The notes beneath the pieces are model-generated. The model saw only the letters and a program-made list of their open reading frames with translations. It did not search any database and was not told where the DNA came from. From Clostridia bacterium BRH_c25 (GTDB taxonomy: Bacteria; Bacillota_A; Clostridia; Lutisporales; Lutisporaceae), in the NCBI GenBank assembly GCA_001515955.1, contig LOES01000203.1:1-40325 (forward strand): 40,325 nucleotides of DNA, written 5' to 3'. This document shows, one piece after another, positions 8,347 through 16,504 of the stretch. Position 1 is the first letter of the stretch. Every line of letters begins with the position of its first letter. Made by a program: the position numbers and the translations under genes.

Positions 8347-9105
8347 ATGAGGGGTTATTTTATAAAAGATATAACACATGAGCAATGCAAGCAGCTTATT
8401 AATGAAAATACAATTATAGTGTTGCCTATCGGAGGAGGCTCAAAAGAGCATGGAGACCATTTGCCCATGGGAACAGATTATATGGTGACAAACTGGATAG
8501 CAGAAAAAGTAACTGAAAGGTTTCCTGTTGTTACATTGCCAACACTGCCATATGCATATTTCCCTGCATTTGTGGAATGGTCAGGAAGCATCTCCATAGG
8601 AGCTGATAACTTTAAGAATTTTGTTAAGGACATAATTTTAAGCTTTACCCGATTTGGCGTCAAGAAATTTTTGATTATTGATGGTGGCGTATCAACTCAT
8701 CTTCCGCTTATGGTTCTGGCAGGAACAATGAACAATGACTATAATGTCAAGGTTGCGGTATCCAATGTTATTGGGCTGGGTAAAGAAGTGCAAGATGAAG
8801 TTTGCACACAGCTCAAGGGAGGGCATGGAGATGAGGGAGAAACCTCATGTATGCTTTACATTAATAAGGAACTTGTCCACATGGATAAAACTGTTGAGGA
8901 GTATACAAAAGGTATAAAAGGGGCTATGAAAAATGGCATTCAAAAGGTTTATTTTCCTGGTAGAATGGCGACACCTAAAGGCACAAACGGCAACAGTACT
9001 CTTGCAACTGAGAAAAAGGGTGAAAAAATACTAAATGCTATGGTAGATGACCTTATTGTATTCCTAGAGGCTTTTGCCGTTTTAGAAGAAAAAGACTTCA
9101 ATTAG
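8347..9105 (+). CDS. Creatininase-family amidohydrolase
   Basis: The protein has 252 residues with the creatininase fold signature. LPIGGGSKEHGDHLPMGTD near residues 26-44 supplies metal ligands, and GGHGDEGETSCML in the middle carries the His/Glu pair of the second metal site. The first motif reads SKEHGDH where the classical enzyme has TEQHGPH, so the Glu and its neighbour are shifted. This could mark a subfamily. Family members open cyclic amides such as creatinine or deformylate pyrimidine and riboflavin intermediates. Here the neighbourhood (importer, amidohydrolase, aminotransferase) favours catabolic ring opening of a lactam or similar compound. It starts 6 bp after the previous gene. 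Confidence 0.85.
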   Translation: MRGYFIKDITHEQCKQLINENTIIVLPIGGGSKEHGDHLPMGTDYMVTNWIAEKVTERFPVVTLPTLPYAYFPAFVEWSGSISIGADNFKNFVKDIILSFTRFGVKKFLIIDGGVSTHLPLMVLAGTMNNDYNVKVAVSNVIGLGKEVQDEVCTQLKGGHGDEGETSCMLYINKELVHMDKTVEEYTKGIKGAMKNGIQKVYFPGRMATPKGTNGNSTLATEKKGEKILNAMVDDLIVFLEAFAVLEEKDFN

Positions 9106-9121
9106 TGGGGAGGAGAAAAAA

Positions 9122-10357
9122 GTGAGCTATAACTATATAGAAAGGCATGATATTTTTGCCTCTCTCTATGGCAGCAACGAGACAAATATGGTTGATGGAA
9201 AGGGTGCGCTTTTAATTGACGAAAATGGTAAGGAATATATAGATTTTAACGAAACCAGCATATTTCTTGGCCAGAGAAATGAAAACTTTGACAAGAAAAT
9301 AAAAAAGGCATTTGATGAGATTACTTCATCAAAAGGTAACAAGAATCACTATAAAAATAGGCTTTTCGAAATGATGATTGAAACAACAAATCATGATTTT
9401 GATAGGATATTTCTGGCAAGTTCGGGTAGCGAGGCAATGGAATGGTCGCTCAGGCTTGCAAAGAAAATGACAGGACGCTGTGAGGCACTTTCTTTTTGGA
9501 ACAGTATTCATGGTCGAACATATTTAAGCTCATCAAGTTCAGGATATTCAACAAGAAAAACTGGACATGGTCCAATAGCACCAGGTGTTGTATACGGTGT
9601 TTATCCAAATTGCAGCCATTGTGAGTTTAATTGCCAAAGGGAAAGCTGTAATTTTTATTGCCTTGATTTTCTGGATAGGAAAATTGAGAATGAATCAACC
9701 CAAGATATTTCAGCAGTTATAGTTGAGCCATATCAAGGAGCGGGAATAATATGTCCTCCTAAGGGATATTTAAAGGCCCTTAGACAGTGGACAAAAGATA
9801 GAGGTATTCTACTGATTTTTGATGAAATCCAAGCTGGATTGGGAAGAACAGGTGAACTATATTGCTATCAGCAAGAGGGTATTGTACCTGATATGCTGCT
9901 TTTAGGCAAAGGTCTGGGAAATGGCTTACACATCGCTGCTTTACTTATTAAAGGAGATGTTTCAAAAGAGGAAGTATTAGCATTATATGGAGGAAGCGGG
10001 GATTCTTCTATTTCCTGTGCTGCTGCTTGCGCGGTATATGAGGAGCTGTTAGAGACAGATTTACTGGAAAATGTTAAGAAAGTCTCAGATTACCTTTATA
10101 GGGCTCTGCGTGACAATGCAAAAAAATATAGCTTTATTTACGAAGTAAGAGGAATGGGCCTAGCATTAGCAATAGAATTTTGTGGGGAGAATAAAACAGA
10201 ACAGATAGCTAAATGTATTAATGCACTATATGAAATGGGATTTATAGTTGGAAAGAACAGTAATTCAATTGTACTGAGGCCACCGCTAAGTTTAACACTG
10301 GAGCAAGCGAAAAGCTTTGATAGTTCATTGTCTGAGATTTGCAGCCAAATATTATGA
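9122..10357 (+). CDS. Class III PLP-dependent aminotransferase
   Basis: The protein has 411 residues. It shows the subgroup-III pattern: SSGSEAMEWSLRLAKK (cofactor phosphate loop), FWNSIHGRTYLS, VIVEPYQGAGI, LLIFDEIQAGLGRTG with the ring-nitrogen aspartate, and LLLGKGLGNG with the Schiff-base lysine. A cysteine cluster, YPNCSHCEFNCQRESCNF, occupies the place where many 4-aminobutyrate-type enzymes carry a similar Cys-rich loop. Relatives transfer omega-amino groups of 4-aminobutyrate, ornithine or beta-alanine. As last gene of the operon it plausibly removes the amino group freed by the two hydrolases. The GTG start has GTGGGGAGGAG upstream. The 3' end lies 65 bp from the right island boundary. 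Confidence 0.9.
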   Translation: MSYNYIERHDIFASLYGSNETNMVDGKGALLIDENGKEYIDFNETSIFLGQRNENFDKKIKKAFDEITSSKGNKNHYKNRLFEMMIETTNHDFDRIFLASSGSEAMEWSLRLAKKMTGRCEALSFWNSIHGRTYLSSSSSGYSTRKTGHGPIAPGVVYGVYPNCSHCEFNCQRESCNFYCLDFLDRKIENESTQDISAVIVEPYQGAGIICPPKGYLKALRQWTKDRGILLIFDEIQAGLGRTGELYCYQQEGIVPDMLLLGKGLGNGLHIAALLIKGDVSKEEVLALYGGSGDSSISCAAACAVYEELLETDLLENVKKVSDYLYRALRDNAKKYSFIYEVRGMGLALAIEFCGENKTEQIAKCINALYEMGFIVGKNSNSIVLRPPLSLTLEQAKSFDSSLSEICSQIL

Positions 10358-10422
10358 CACTCATCTTTCGGAAAACTTCAATTATTAAGGGCATGAGGTA
10401 TAATTTTATACTTCCTTTGATT

Positions 10423-10452
10423 GCGGGTTCGAGTCCCATCACCAGCTCCATT
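10423..10452 (+). repeat. attR-like copy of the tRNA-Thr 3' end
   Basis: These thirty bases match 422-451 exactly. No 5' half of a tRNA precedes them, so this is a fragment, not a gene. An imperfect AT-rich palindrome (GGTATAATTTTATAC, near 10398-10412) lies just inside it and could be a recombinase arm site or chance. Confidence 0.85.
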
Positions 10453-10470
10453 TATTTTTTAGATGATAAA

Positions 10471-10511
10471 ACCGCACTAACTTTGTGAGTTCAGTGCGGT
10501 TCTTGTTTTTT
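10471..10511 (+). terminator. Terminator beyond the island, probably the original tRNA-Thr terminator
   Basis: ACCGCACT (10471-10478) pairs with AGTGCGGT (10493-10500). The stem continues as AACT/AGTT across a one-base bulge and is followed by TCTTGTTTTTT. If the island were removed, this would sit directly behind tRNA-Thr. Confidence 0.85.
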
Positions 10512-10544
10512 GAAATATTTAGACATTAGCTATGTTAGTATGAA

Positions 10545-10889
10545 CTAGCCTATCTCCTTTGAGTATAATTGATTCGTAGGATTAGGACTTATAGTTACAT
10601 AAATAGTCATATCCTCGGTTACTGACGGGATGCTGAAGTCATCCTCTCCCTTTGCATATACTACAGAGCCTTTGGTCAGCTTTTCAACTTCATCATTTAT
10701 TTGTATTTCTCCGCCTCCGGAGAGTACTATCATAACGAGAGAAGTGTTTTCATGCTTGTGTACCGGCAGTACATGGCCTCTTTTCATATTGAGTACAAAG
10801 CTCAGCACATCATTGGCAGCAAAAAGCACACGCTTTGTGAAGGTATTGTCGTTAAATACTATACTATCATTTACATTTTTGATTTCCAA
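10545..10889 (-). CDS. Small cupin-domain protein
   Basis: This is a 114-residue single-domain cupin. The first cupin motif contains HVLPVHKHENTSLVMIVLSGGGEI, whose two histidines (HKH) and glutamate fit the metal-binding pattern. The second half (KLTKGSVVYAKGEDDFSI) has the usual G(x)5 turn but only weak second-motif ligands. Such proteins bind small ligands or act as simple metal enzymes, and no substrate is implied. The start is TTG at 10889, supported by AGGAGGT six bases upstream. It lies alone just outside the island, with its own ribosome site, and convergent to the terminator at 10471. Confidence 0.75.
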   Translation of the reverse strand: MEIKNVNDSIVFNDNTFTKRVLFAANDVLSFVLNMKRGHVLPVHKHENTSLVMIVLSGGGEIQINDEVEKLTKGSVVYAKGEDDFSIPSVTEDMTIYVTISPNPTNQLYSKEIG

Positions 10890-10957
10890 GAAAGTACCTC
10901 CTCTTATTTGATTAACCGCTCCATATTATAGGATAGTCCAAAGTATTATTCCTTATA

Positions 10958-11935
10958 CTACAGACTATGTCTTTTCAGCCGTATATCTTCTCCGTAGAAT
11001 TTATACATGTTGAAATTGCCGAAGAGCCTTGAGTAAATCCTTTCGGAATAGCTCTTCATTATTTCATCGGTGTTTAGATTTGTGGATATGATAATTTTCT
11101 TATTGTTTAAAAGCCTCTTGTTAAGAATATTGTAAATAACAAGGCTGGAGAACTGCGTGGGAAGCTCTGTGCCTAAATCATCAATTATCAGGAGATCACA
11201 ATTATATATCTCATTCAAGCTTGAAGAATTGTTATCTTCATTCTCAAAATCAAATTTATATTTTCGCACAAGATCAATAAGCTCTGATGAGACTTGGTAT
11301 ATAACGCTTTTTCCTTGCCCCAGCAGGTCTTTTGCAATGGAATTGCAAAGAAAAGTCTTACCTAAGCCGGGATTACCGATAAACAATAAGTTAACGTTAT
11401 GTTTGTCAAAATTCTGGACAAATTTAACGCATTTCATATATATATTCTTCATATTGTCTCTGGGGGAGTAACCGTTCTCTTCCTCCTCATCTGAATAATA
11501 ATCAAGCCTGAATTGGTCGAAGTTCTCATTCTTTATATTTTCTCCAAGGTTTGATTGTTGATACAGGCTTGCAATTTCTTTCCGGATAAGGCAGCTGCAC
11601 TTGACGCCGTCGATATAACCGGTGTCCTTGCAGTTCTTACATTGGTATTTAAGCTCCAGATAATCAATAGGATATCTATTGGAGGAAAGTATTTCAGCCT
11701 TTTCAATTCTTAAGTCCATCTGCTTTTTTTTAAGCTGCTCCAGAAGAACATCGACAGCTTGTGACTTATTGAGTATGGCTCTTGTAATATCAATACTGAG
11801 CCTCACCATGTCCTTTTCAATCTCTTCAAGCCTCGGAAGCTTATTAAAGAGAGTTTGCTTTCTCTGCTCCAACTCATCCTTATTTTTTTCTCTAACCAGT
11901 TCATATTCTTTTAAAATATCACGGTAACTACTCAC
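10958..11935 (-). CDS. DnaC/DnaI-like replicative helicase loader ATPase
   Basis: The protein has 325 residues. A helical N-terminal part rich in charged residues is followed by a Cys motif (CKNCKDTGYIDGVKCSC, near residue 100) expected to bind zinc. A AAA+ domain then shows Walker A GNPGLGKTFLCN, Walker B LLIIDDLGTE, sensor-1 STN and arginine finger RIYSRLFG. This is the layout of DnaI/DnaC loaders that place DnaB helicase on DNA. The GTG start at 11935 overlaps the end of the upstream DnaD-like gene by 8 bp, with AGGTGAG before it. The two genes form a coupled primosome pair, as commonly found in Clostridia. Confidence 0.9.
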   Translation of the reverse strand: MSSYRDILKEYELVREKNKDELEQRKQTLFNKLPRLEEIEKDMVRLSIDITRAILNKSQAVDVLLEQLKKKQMDLRIEKAEILSSNRYPIDYLELKYQCKNCKDTGYIDGVKCSCLIRKEIASLYQQSNLGENIKNENFDQFRLDYYSDEEEENGYSPRDNMKNIYMKCVKFVQNFDKHNVNLLFIGNPGLGKTFLCNSIAKDLLGQGKSVIYQVSSELIDLVRKYKFDFENEDNNSSSLNEIYNCDLLIIDDLGTELPTQFSSLVIYNILNKRLLNNKKIIISTNLNTDEIMKSYSERIYSRLFGNFNMYKFYGEDIRLKRHSL

Positions 11936-12953
11936 TTAACTCACCTCTGCTCTTATTGAGAAGCATATCCTCAAGTGCCTTTGCATCATAGGTCCTGTTG
12001 GTAAAATTATTAAAGGATGGCTTCTGTCCCTTTGTGGTCTTTTTCCCCTCTTTTGGTGTTTTCACCAGGTAAGCATCAATTTCCTGCATCGAAGAAAGAC
12101 CTTTATCGTGCCACTCGCACAGTATCTTGTCAATGTAATTGAAGGAGGGCTTCAAGGTTTTTGCAGTCAGCTCACAAGCCTTGAGTACCATGTCTTCACT
12201 GTATTCAAAGGTATAGAACCATTTCTTGAGTAATTCCTCCTCCGCTGAGGTCGGCTGTCGTCCAAGCCTTAAAAAGCTAAGTACTTTATTATATTTCTGC
12301 CATTTTTCTTTGTGACGGGAATTGTATTGAACAGCTTTTTCAACAGAGTCAATGCCGGCATCAAACCAGTTTTTTGCAACCTGCTTGAGATAGGGCATAT
12401 CCTTTTTGTCCCTTGATATACAGTCCTCCACCAACAGTTTTATAACATCGGAAGGGAAATTGTAGTCATCCATCCAATCAAGAAAAATGAAAAGCTCATT
12501 AGGTGACAGTTCTCTTCCGAATAACTTTCGGAAATAGTCAAACATCTCTCTTATTATATGATTGCCCCTTGCAGTTATAATGCGCTCAGGACTATACTTA
12601 CCGGTAGTCTCGCTTTTTTCTTTTATATTAAGCATGATTTCCTTTATATTCAGATATTCTACAGTGAAGCCCTCTTCAGCACCGGTATTTGTGTAAGGAA
12701 ACAGTCGTAATATACCTTGTTCGGACCAATATCTCCAGGCTGCATTTACCTCGTCGCAGGAGATCTTCAGTGTCTTTGCTACAGTCTCATTGGAAAGCAT
12801 GTTATTAACATAGCTCTGGGAATACTTGAGTCCCAAAAGATAGACCTTGACATGGCTTGCCGGGGCAGAAGGCATATAGTGGCTGATAAACAGATTCTCC
12901 ACAATGGTTTGCCCCAGGTCTTCGTTATTGGATTTTATCCGGAATAAATTCAT
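11928..12953 (-). CDS. DnaD/DnaB-domain replication initiation protein
   Basis: The protein has 341 residues. The N-terminal half is winged-helix-like (about residues 1-110), with SPERIITARG leading into two DnaD-type helical modules. The first has IREMFDYFRKLFGRELSPNE and LDWMDDYNFPSDVIKLL. The second has FLRLGRQPTSAEEELLKKW and ends with SFNYIDKILCEWHDKGLSS. That last pattern (YIDKIL..W..KG) is the DnaD signature. Such proteins remodel origin DNA and hand it to the helicase loader encoded next. The ATG has AGAGGTG at proper distance. The gene is divergent from the M23 peptidase gene. Confidence 0.9.
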   Translation of the reverse strand: MNLFRIKSNNEDLGQTIVENLFISHYMPSAPASHVKVYLLGLKYSQSYVNNMLSNETVAKTLKISCDEVNAAWRYWSEQGILRLFPYTNTGAEEGFTVEYLNIKEIMLNIKEKSETTGKYSPERIITARGNHIIREMFDYFRKLFGRELSPNELFIFLDWMDDYNFPSDVIKLLVEDCISRDKKDMPYLKQVAKNWFDAGIDSVEKAVQYNSRHKEKWQKYNKVLSFLRLGRQPTSAEEELLKKWFYTFEYSEDMVLKACELTAKTLKPSFNYIDKILCEWHDKGLSSMQEIDAYLVKTPKEGKKTTKGQKPSFNNFTNRTYDAKALEDMLLNKSRGELSE

Positions 12954-13546
12954 AATAATGCACCTCTTGACAGTATTTAAGCATGTCTGGCAATAATACC
13001 AATATATTATAATTATACCACATATGACATTTTTAATAGCAGATGAAAGGTATATCTTTTTTATAGGTTTAGCTTTACATAATTCAACACAGCTATGTTT
13101 TTCTGTATATTTGAGCTGATAAAGGATTTGATCTATATATTTCGCGAAATGTTTCCTTGATTGTTATTGAATTCGCACTATACCCGATGCAATATCTTAA
13201 GTACGTTCAATCTAGTTTAAATATTGCCAATATATGAATAAAATAACATATTGTAAAAAAATATAATTTGTAGGAAAGTGGCATATAAACGGGAAAATGC
13301 AGGAAATAGGCAGGCAAGTCAAATTTTTTCTATCAGAATCAGTCGATTTTGATAGACTGCTTGTACAAAATATATGGTATAAAAAATCCAACTTTGAATA
13401 CTAATAAGTATAAGAGCTATATAATGTATATGTCGGAATTTAGTTGTAGACATAAAAATTTGAATAATAAATATTTTTGTTGTAAAATAGTACTCATGTA
13501 CTATATATTAGAATAGACACCAATCTCAACCGAAGGAGGCGAATAT
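12954..13546. promoter_or_regulatory. 593-bp divergent intergenic region
   Basis: No ORF is supported. A perfect 12-bp palindrome ATTTCGCGAAAT lies at 13139-13150. An inverted repeat TAGTAC-TCAT-GTACTA spans 13488-13503, about 45 bp before the M23 gene, overlapping a possible promoter (TTGTTG near 13477 and TACTAT near 13499). On the minus strand TATAAT-like boxes near 13010 could serve the DnaD/DnaC operon. The assignments are tentative. Confidence 0.4.
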
Positions 13547-15031
13547 ATGGGGGGAAGCAAGTTACAGGAAGCGGCGGCGCGGTGTAAAAACATGCTTTCT
13601 AGTGGAATTGCAAAGGCTAAGAGCTTTATTAAAAATCACAGTAAAATGATTGTAAGTTTTGATGCTGGATCATCAAATAAAAATATATTTGCAAGGCGTA
13701 TTGTAGATAAAAAGAGATTTGTAATAGCCTGCGGCATAGTTATATTGCTGGTATGCACCTCACTGCTCATTATATTTTCAGGAAGCGCATACACTGTGAA
13801 GGTAAACGGAACTGAAATCTGCAAGGTCAGGAGCCAGAAGTCGGTTGAAAGCGCATTACAGGCCCTGAAGCAGAAATACCAGGAAAATGCTAATTCAGAA
13901 ATAAGCTTTTCCAGCGAAGTAACCTTTGAGAAATCAAGAGCATCAAGCAAAGAGATTCTCAAGGACGAGTTACTTGTAGAGACTCTTGGTAAGAATGTTA
14001 AATTCCAGGTTCAGGCTTCCAGCATATACGTTGATGGCAATGTTATTGCAACTCTTAAGACAAAGGAATTGGCTGAAGGACTGCTTAAGGAAGTTCAAGA
14101 CAAAGGCCTGGCTGGAAAAGACAGATCAAAAATGAAGGAAATTGGTTTTGCAGAAAAGGTAGAATTGAAAGATGAGTTTATTGATGCTTCAGAAATAGCT
14201 GAAAAGGATGAGATTGTAGACTTTATAATAAAGGGGACCAACGAAATTCGGACCCATAAGATTGTCTCCGGTGAAAGCTTCTGGTCGATATCCAGAAAAT
14301 ACAATATGTCTCTTTTAGACTTGGAGAAGGCTAATCCCGGGGTGAATCCCGAAAAGGTTAAAATAGACCAGGTAATAAACCTTATTGTGCCGAAGCCATT
14401 AATAAGTGTAAAAACGGTAGAGACCATCACTTCGGTTGAAAAGGCCGAGTTTGAGCAGAAGGTAGAGTTCAGCAGTTCTCTGTACAAGGATAAAACAAGT
14501 ATAAAGGTTAAAGGCCAATACGGAGAAAAGGAAGTCATAGCCGATGTCACCAAAGTTAATGGTATTGAGACGGGTAAAACAATTCTCAGCGAGAAAATCA
14601 TAAAACAACCCAAGACACAAATAATTTTAAAAGGGACAAAGGAACCTCCACCTAAGAAGGGAACCGGAACCTTCTCATATCCTGCCAGAGGGAGCATATC
14701 ATCAGGATATGGAATGAGATGGGGCAGAAGGCATACAGGGATAGACATAGCAGCTCCCTACGGTTCTGCAGTTAAAGCTTCTGACGGGGGAGTGGTCATT
14801 TTTGTTGGTTATGAAGGTGGCTACGGCAAGCTGATAAAGATTGACCACGGTGCCAATTTTATCTCTTACTACGGGCATCTCAGCAAGTATAATGTAAAGG
14901 TAGGACAGAAGGTCTACAAGGGTGAAAAGATAGGAGAGGTAGGGAATACCGGCAACAGTACAGGACCCCACCTGCATTTTGAAATCCGGAAGAATGGTGT
15001 AATAAAAAATCCATCAAGTTATTTGAAGTAA
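13547..15031 (+). CDS. Membrane-anchored M23 peptidase with LysM and G5 domains
   Basis: The protein has 494 residues. A basic cytoplasmic N-terminus precedes one membrane helix (about 58-78). The outside part holds a LysM module (SGESFWSISRKYN to LIVPKP, about 245-295), a G5 module (VKTVETITSVEKAEFEQKVE, about 300-380) and an M23 domain. The latter has RHTGIDIAAPYGSAV, YYGHLSKYNVKVGQ and GPHLHFEIRKNG with the zinc-binding histidines, all present. M23 enzymes cut peptidoglycan cross-links; LysM and G5 bind wall sugars. The domain order resembles clostridial wall hydrolases active in growth or sporulation. GAAGGAGGCG precedes the ATG. It ends in a terminator shared with the convergent gene. 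Confidence 0.92.
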   Translation: MGGSKLQEAAARCKNMLSSGIAKAKSFIKNHSKMIVSFDAGSSNKNIFARRIVDKKRFVIACGIVILLVCTSLLIIFSGSAYTVKVNGTEICKVRSQKSVESALQALKQKYQENANSEISFSSEVTFEKSRASSKEILKDELLVETLGKNVKFQVQASSIYVDGNVIATLKTKELAEGLLKEVQDKGLAGKDRSKMKEIGFAEKVELKDEFIDASEIAEKDEIVDFIIKGTNEIRTHKIVSGESFWSISRKYNMSLLDLEKANPGVNPEKVKIDQVINLIVPKPLISVKTVETITSVEKAEFEQKVEFSSSLYKDKTSIKVKGQYGEKEVIADVTKVNGIETGKTILSEKIIKQPKTQIILKGTKEPPPKKGTGTFSYPARGSISSGYGMRWGRRHTGIDIAAPYGSAVKASDGGVVIFVGYEGGYGKLIKIDHGANFISYYGHLSKYNVKVGQKVYKGEKIGEVGNTGNSTGPHLHFEIRKNGVIKNPSSYLK

Positions 15032-15040
15032 AAAACATTT

Positions 15041-15079
15041 AAAAAGATTGAGGAATCATTGGAATTCCTCAATCTTTTT
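15041..15079. terminator. Bidirectional terminator overlapping the subtilase 3' coding end
   Basis: A 16-bp perfect stem, AAAAAGATTGAGGAAT (15041-15056) with ATTCCTCAATCTTTTT (15064-15079), has a short loop. The A-run and T-run on its two sides make it work in both directions. The stop and last few codons of the convergent protease gene lie within the loop and right arm, so the terminator is partly coding. Confidence 0.85.
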
Positions 15080-16294
15080 TACATCTATCATTCCAGCACC
15101 CTGGGCAGCTTTCAGCTCATTAATTGATGTACAGAGTCTTTTTAAAATGCCCTTCAAATCATCCGGTGAAAGCGCAGGTTTCTTCTGGCATAGAAGCACT
15201 GCTGCAGCGGCAGTCATGCTCGCTGCTACTGAGGTCCCGCTTATCTCTGTGTAATGTTGTCCTGAGAGCTTTGTCTGGGAAGAGTATTTACTTCCTGGTA
15301 TATAGTTGATGTCAGCATTAAGTGTTGCAACCTTATATCCCGGCATCACAGCATCCGGTTTATCAATCTTGCCGTCCACAGGGCCGCAGCCGCTGAACCG
15401 GGCAACTCTGGGAGAAGGGCCGGATGTGGTGCAGGCTCCGGTTGTGAAGCTTGAACTGCATACTCCGGGAGAAGTTATGCTGGCTTCATGAGGGCCAAGA
15501 TTTCCACTGCAGGTACATACAAAGATACCACTCTCCCAAAGGCTTTCTACCGCCAGGCTAATAATGTCAAAATGCTTGTAGATGCTGCAGCTTCCGAAGG
15601 GAAGTACAAGGACTCTTATATTATGCTTTTCCCTTATGCTGTAAATCCACTGCATTGCGGCAAGAATATCCGAGAAAAATCCATAACCGAGGCTGTTAAA
15701 GGCTTTTGCGCATACTATATTGCAGTTATAGGCTGCTGTTTTGAATTTTCCGTCCAGAGAGGCTCCAAAAGCCGCTCCTATGCATGCAGTACCATGACCG
15801 TTATCATCGTAGGGCTCATTAATTTCATTTATATAATCCTTGAAAGCTGCTATTCTGTTCCCCGGCATCACAAGATCAGGATGAGGATACACACCGGAAT
15901 CAATAAAAGCTGCAGTGACACCTTTTCCGCTAAAATGAAAAGAAGCTGCTTCTCCAGTTTCATCTGAGTGATCTTTATGCCTGGTACTGCCCATAAGAAA
16001 TGAAGTGCCATCAAAGTATATTTTTGCAATTTCGACAATACTACTAATGGAGTCGACGCTGCCGGCACTTATTCTGCCGGTGATTGCGTTTATAAAGGGC
16101 AGGTGGTATTTTACCTTGAAGCCCATTCGCTTCAGTCTGGACTCGGTCTGGGCCTCAAGGGGCCTCCTGAAGGTTATTATCACAGGTATCATTTTGACCT
16201 TCTTGATAGAAATCAACTTATTTATTGACGGATCGATCTTTTTGAAATATGAAGAAAAAGGAATGCTTTTTACTAGTTCCTTTATGGATTTCAT
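15056..16294 (-). CDS. Subtilisin-like serine protease (S8 family)
   Basis: The protein has 412 residues with the full catalytic triad: Asp132 in FIDSGVYPHPD, His167 in DDNGHGTACIGA and Ser355 in ISGTSVAASM. The oxyanion asparagine is in CSGNLGPHEAS. An I9-like propeptide region (PVIITFRRPLEAQTESRLKR) precedes the catalytic domain, which suggests self-processing. There is no signal peptide or membrane helix, so it may act inside the cell, like AprX/IspA-type enzymes, or leave by another route. GGGGGATAG precedes the ATG. The gene stands alone on the minus strand. Its last codons are built into the terminator shared with the M23 gene. Confidence 0.92.
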   Translation of the reverse strand: MKSIKELVKSIPFSSYFKKIDPSINKLISIKKVKMIPVIITFRRPLEAQTESRLKRMGFKVKYHLPFINAITGRISAGSVDSISSIVEIAKIYFDGTSFLMGSTRHKDHSDETGEAASFHFSGKGVTAAFIDSGVYPHPDLVMPGNRIAAFKDYINEINEPYDDNGHGTACIGAAFGASLDGKFKTAAYNCNIVCAKAFNSLGYGFFSDILAAMQWIYSIREKHNIRVLVLPFGSCSIYKHFDIISLAVESLWESGIFVCTCSGNLGPHEASITSPGVCSSSFTTGACTTSGPSPRVARFSGCGPVDGKIDKPDAVMPGYKVATLNADINYIPGSKYSSQTKLSGQHYTEISGTSVAASMTAAAAVLLCQKKPALSPDDLKGILKRLCTSINELKAAQGAGMIDVKKIEEFQ

Positions 16295-16408
16295 AGCTAT
16301 CCCCCAGTATGAAATAGAGTTTAAACAAAGGCCTTATTTCATAATATGCTATTGAAAAAAATTGGTGAATGTTATATAAATTTATTTGTAGGGTATTCCT
16401 ATAAGGTG

Positions 16409-16443
16409 CTGGTTACGCGTTTCGAGTTGCGCGTTACGGGATT
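16409..16443. repeat. Short GTTACG/CGCG repeat stretch upstream of fmdB-like gene
   Basis: The segment around GGTTACGCG, TTTCGAGTT, GCGCGTTACGG is made of imperfect 9-base units with nearly palindromic content and a higher GC content than its flanks. In one frame it encodes VTRFELRVT, a string I associate with dispersed intergenic repeats in several bacteria. I see only one cluster here. Confidence 0.4.
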
Positions 16444-16504
16444 GGGCAGGGCTCTGGAGGAACGCATTGCATGCTCGTTGTCATATAAAAAAGGAGGATT
16501 GCAA

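Larger units (their letters stand above)
422..10452. mobile_element. tRNA-Thr genomic island, about 10 kb, without an integrase
   Basis: An exact 30-bp direct repeat of the tRNA-Thr 3' end sits at 422-451 and 10423-10452, exactly 10,001 bp apart. Duplicated tRNA 3' ends are the usual footprint of tyrosine-recombinase integration. Inside lie two terminators, a GntR regulator with its own promoter, a five-gene ABC importer and three degradative enzymes, all on the plus strand. No integrase, excisionase or mobilisation gene is seen, so the element is either decayed or was moved in trans. The chromosomal tRNA terminator is probably the one now found at 10471-10511. Confidence 0.75.

Noticed and set aside
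10398..10412. Strong promoter pointing out of the island near attR
   Set aside because: The GTATAATTTTATAC string has a good -10 shape, but no -35 at suitable distance and no plus-strand gene downstream.
452..10422. Integrase, excisionase or relaxase within the tRNA-Thr island
   Set aside because: I looked through every frame of useful length in the island, including the 540-bp spacer, and found no tyrosine- or serine-recombinase motifs.
14095..14748. 217-residue minus-strand reading frame
   Set aside because: It is antisense to the LysM-G5-M23 peptidase gene, whose domains are unmistakable.
15488..15967. 159-residue plus-strand reading frame
   Set aside because: It lies wholly inside the subtilase gene on the other strand, which has a complete catalytic triad, and this frame has no ribosome site or family pattern.
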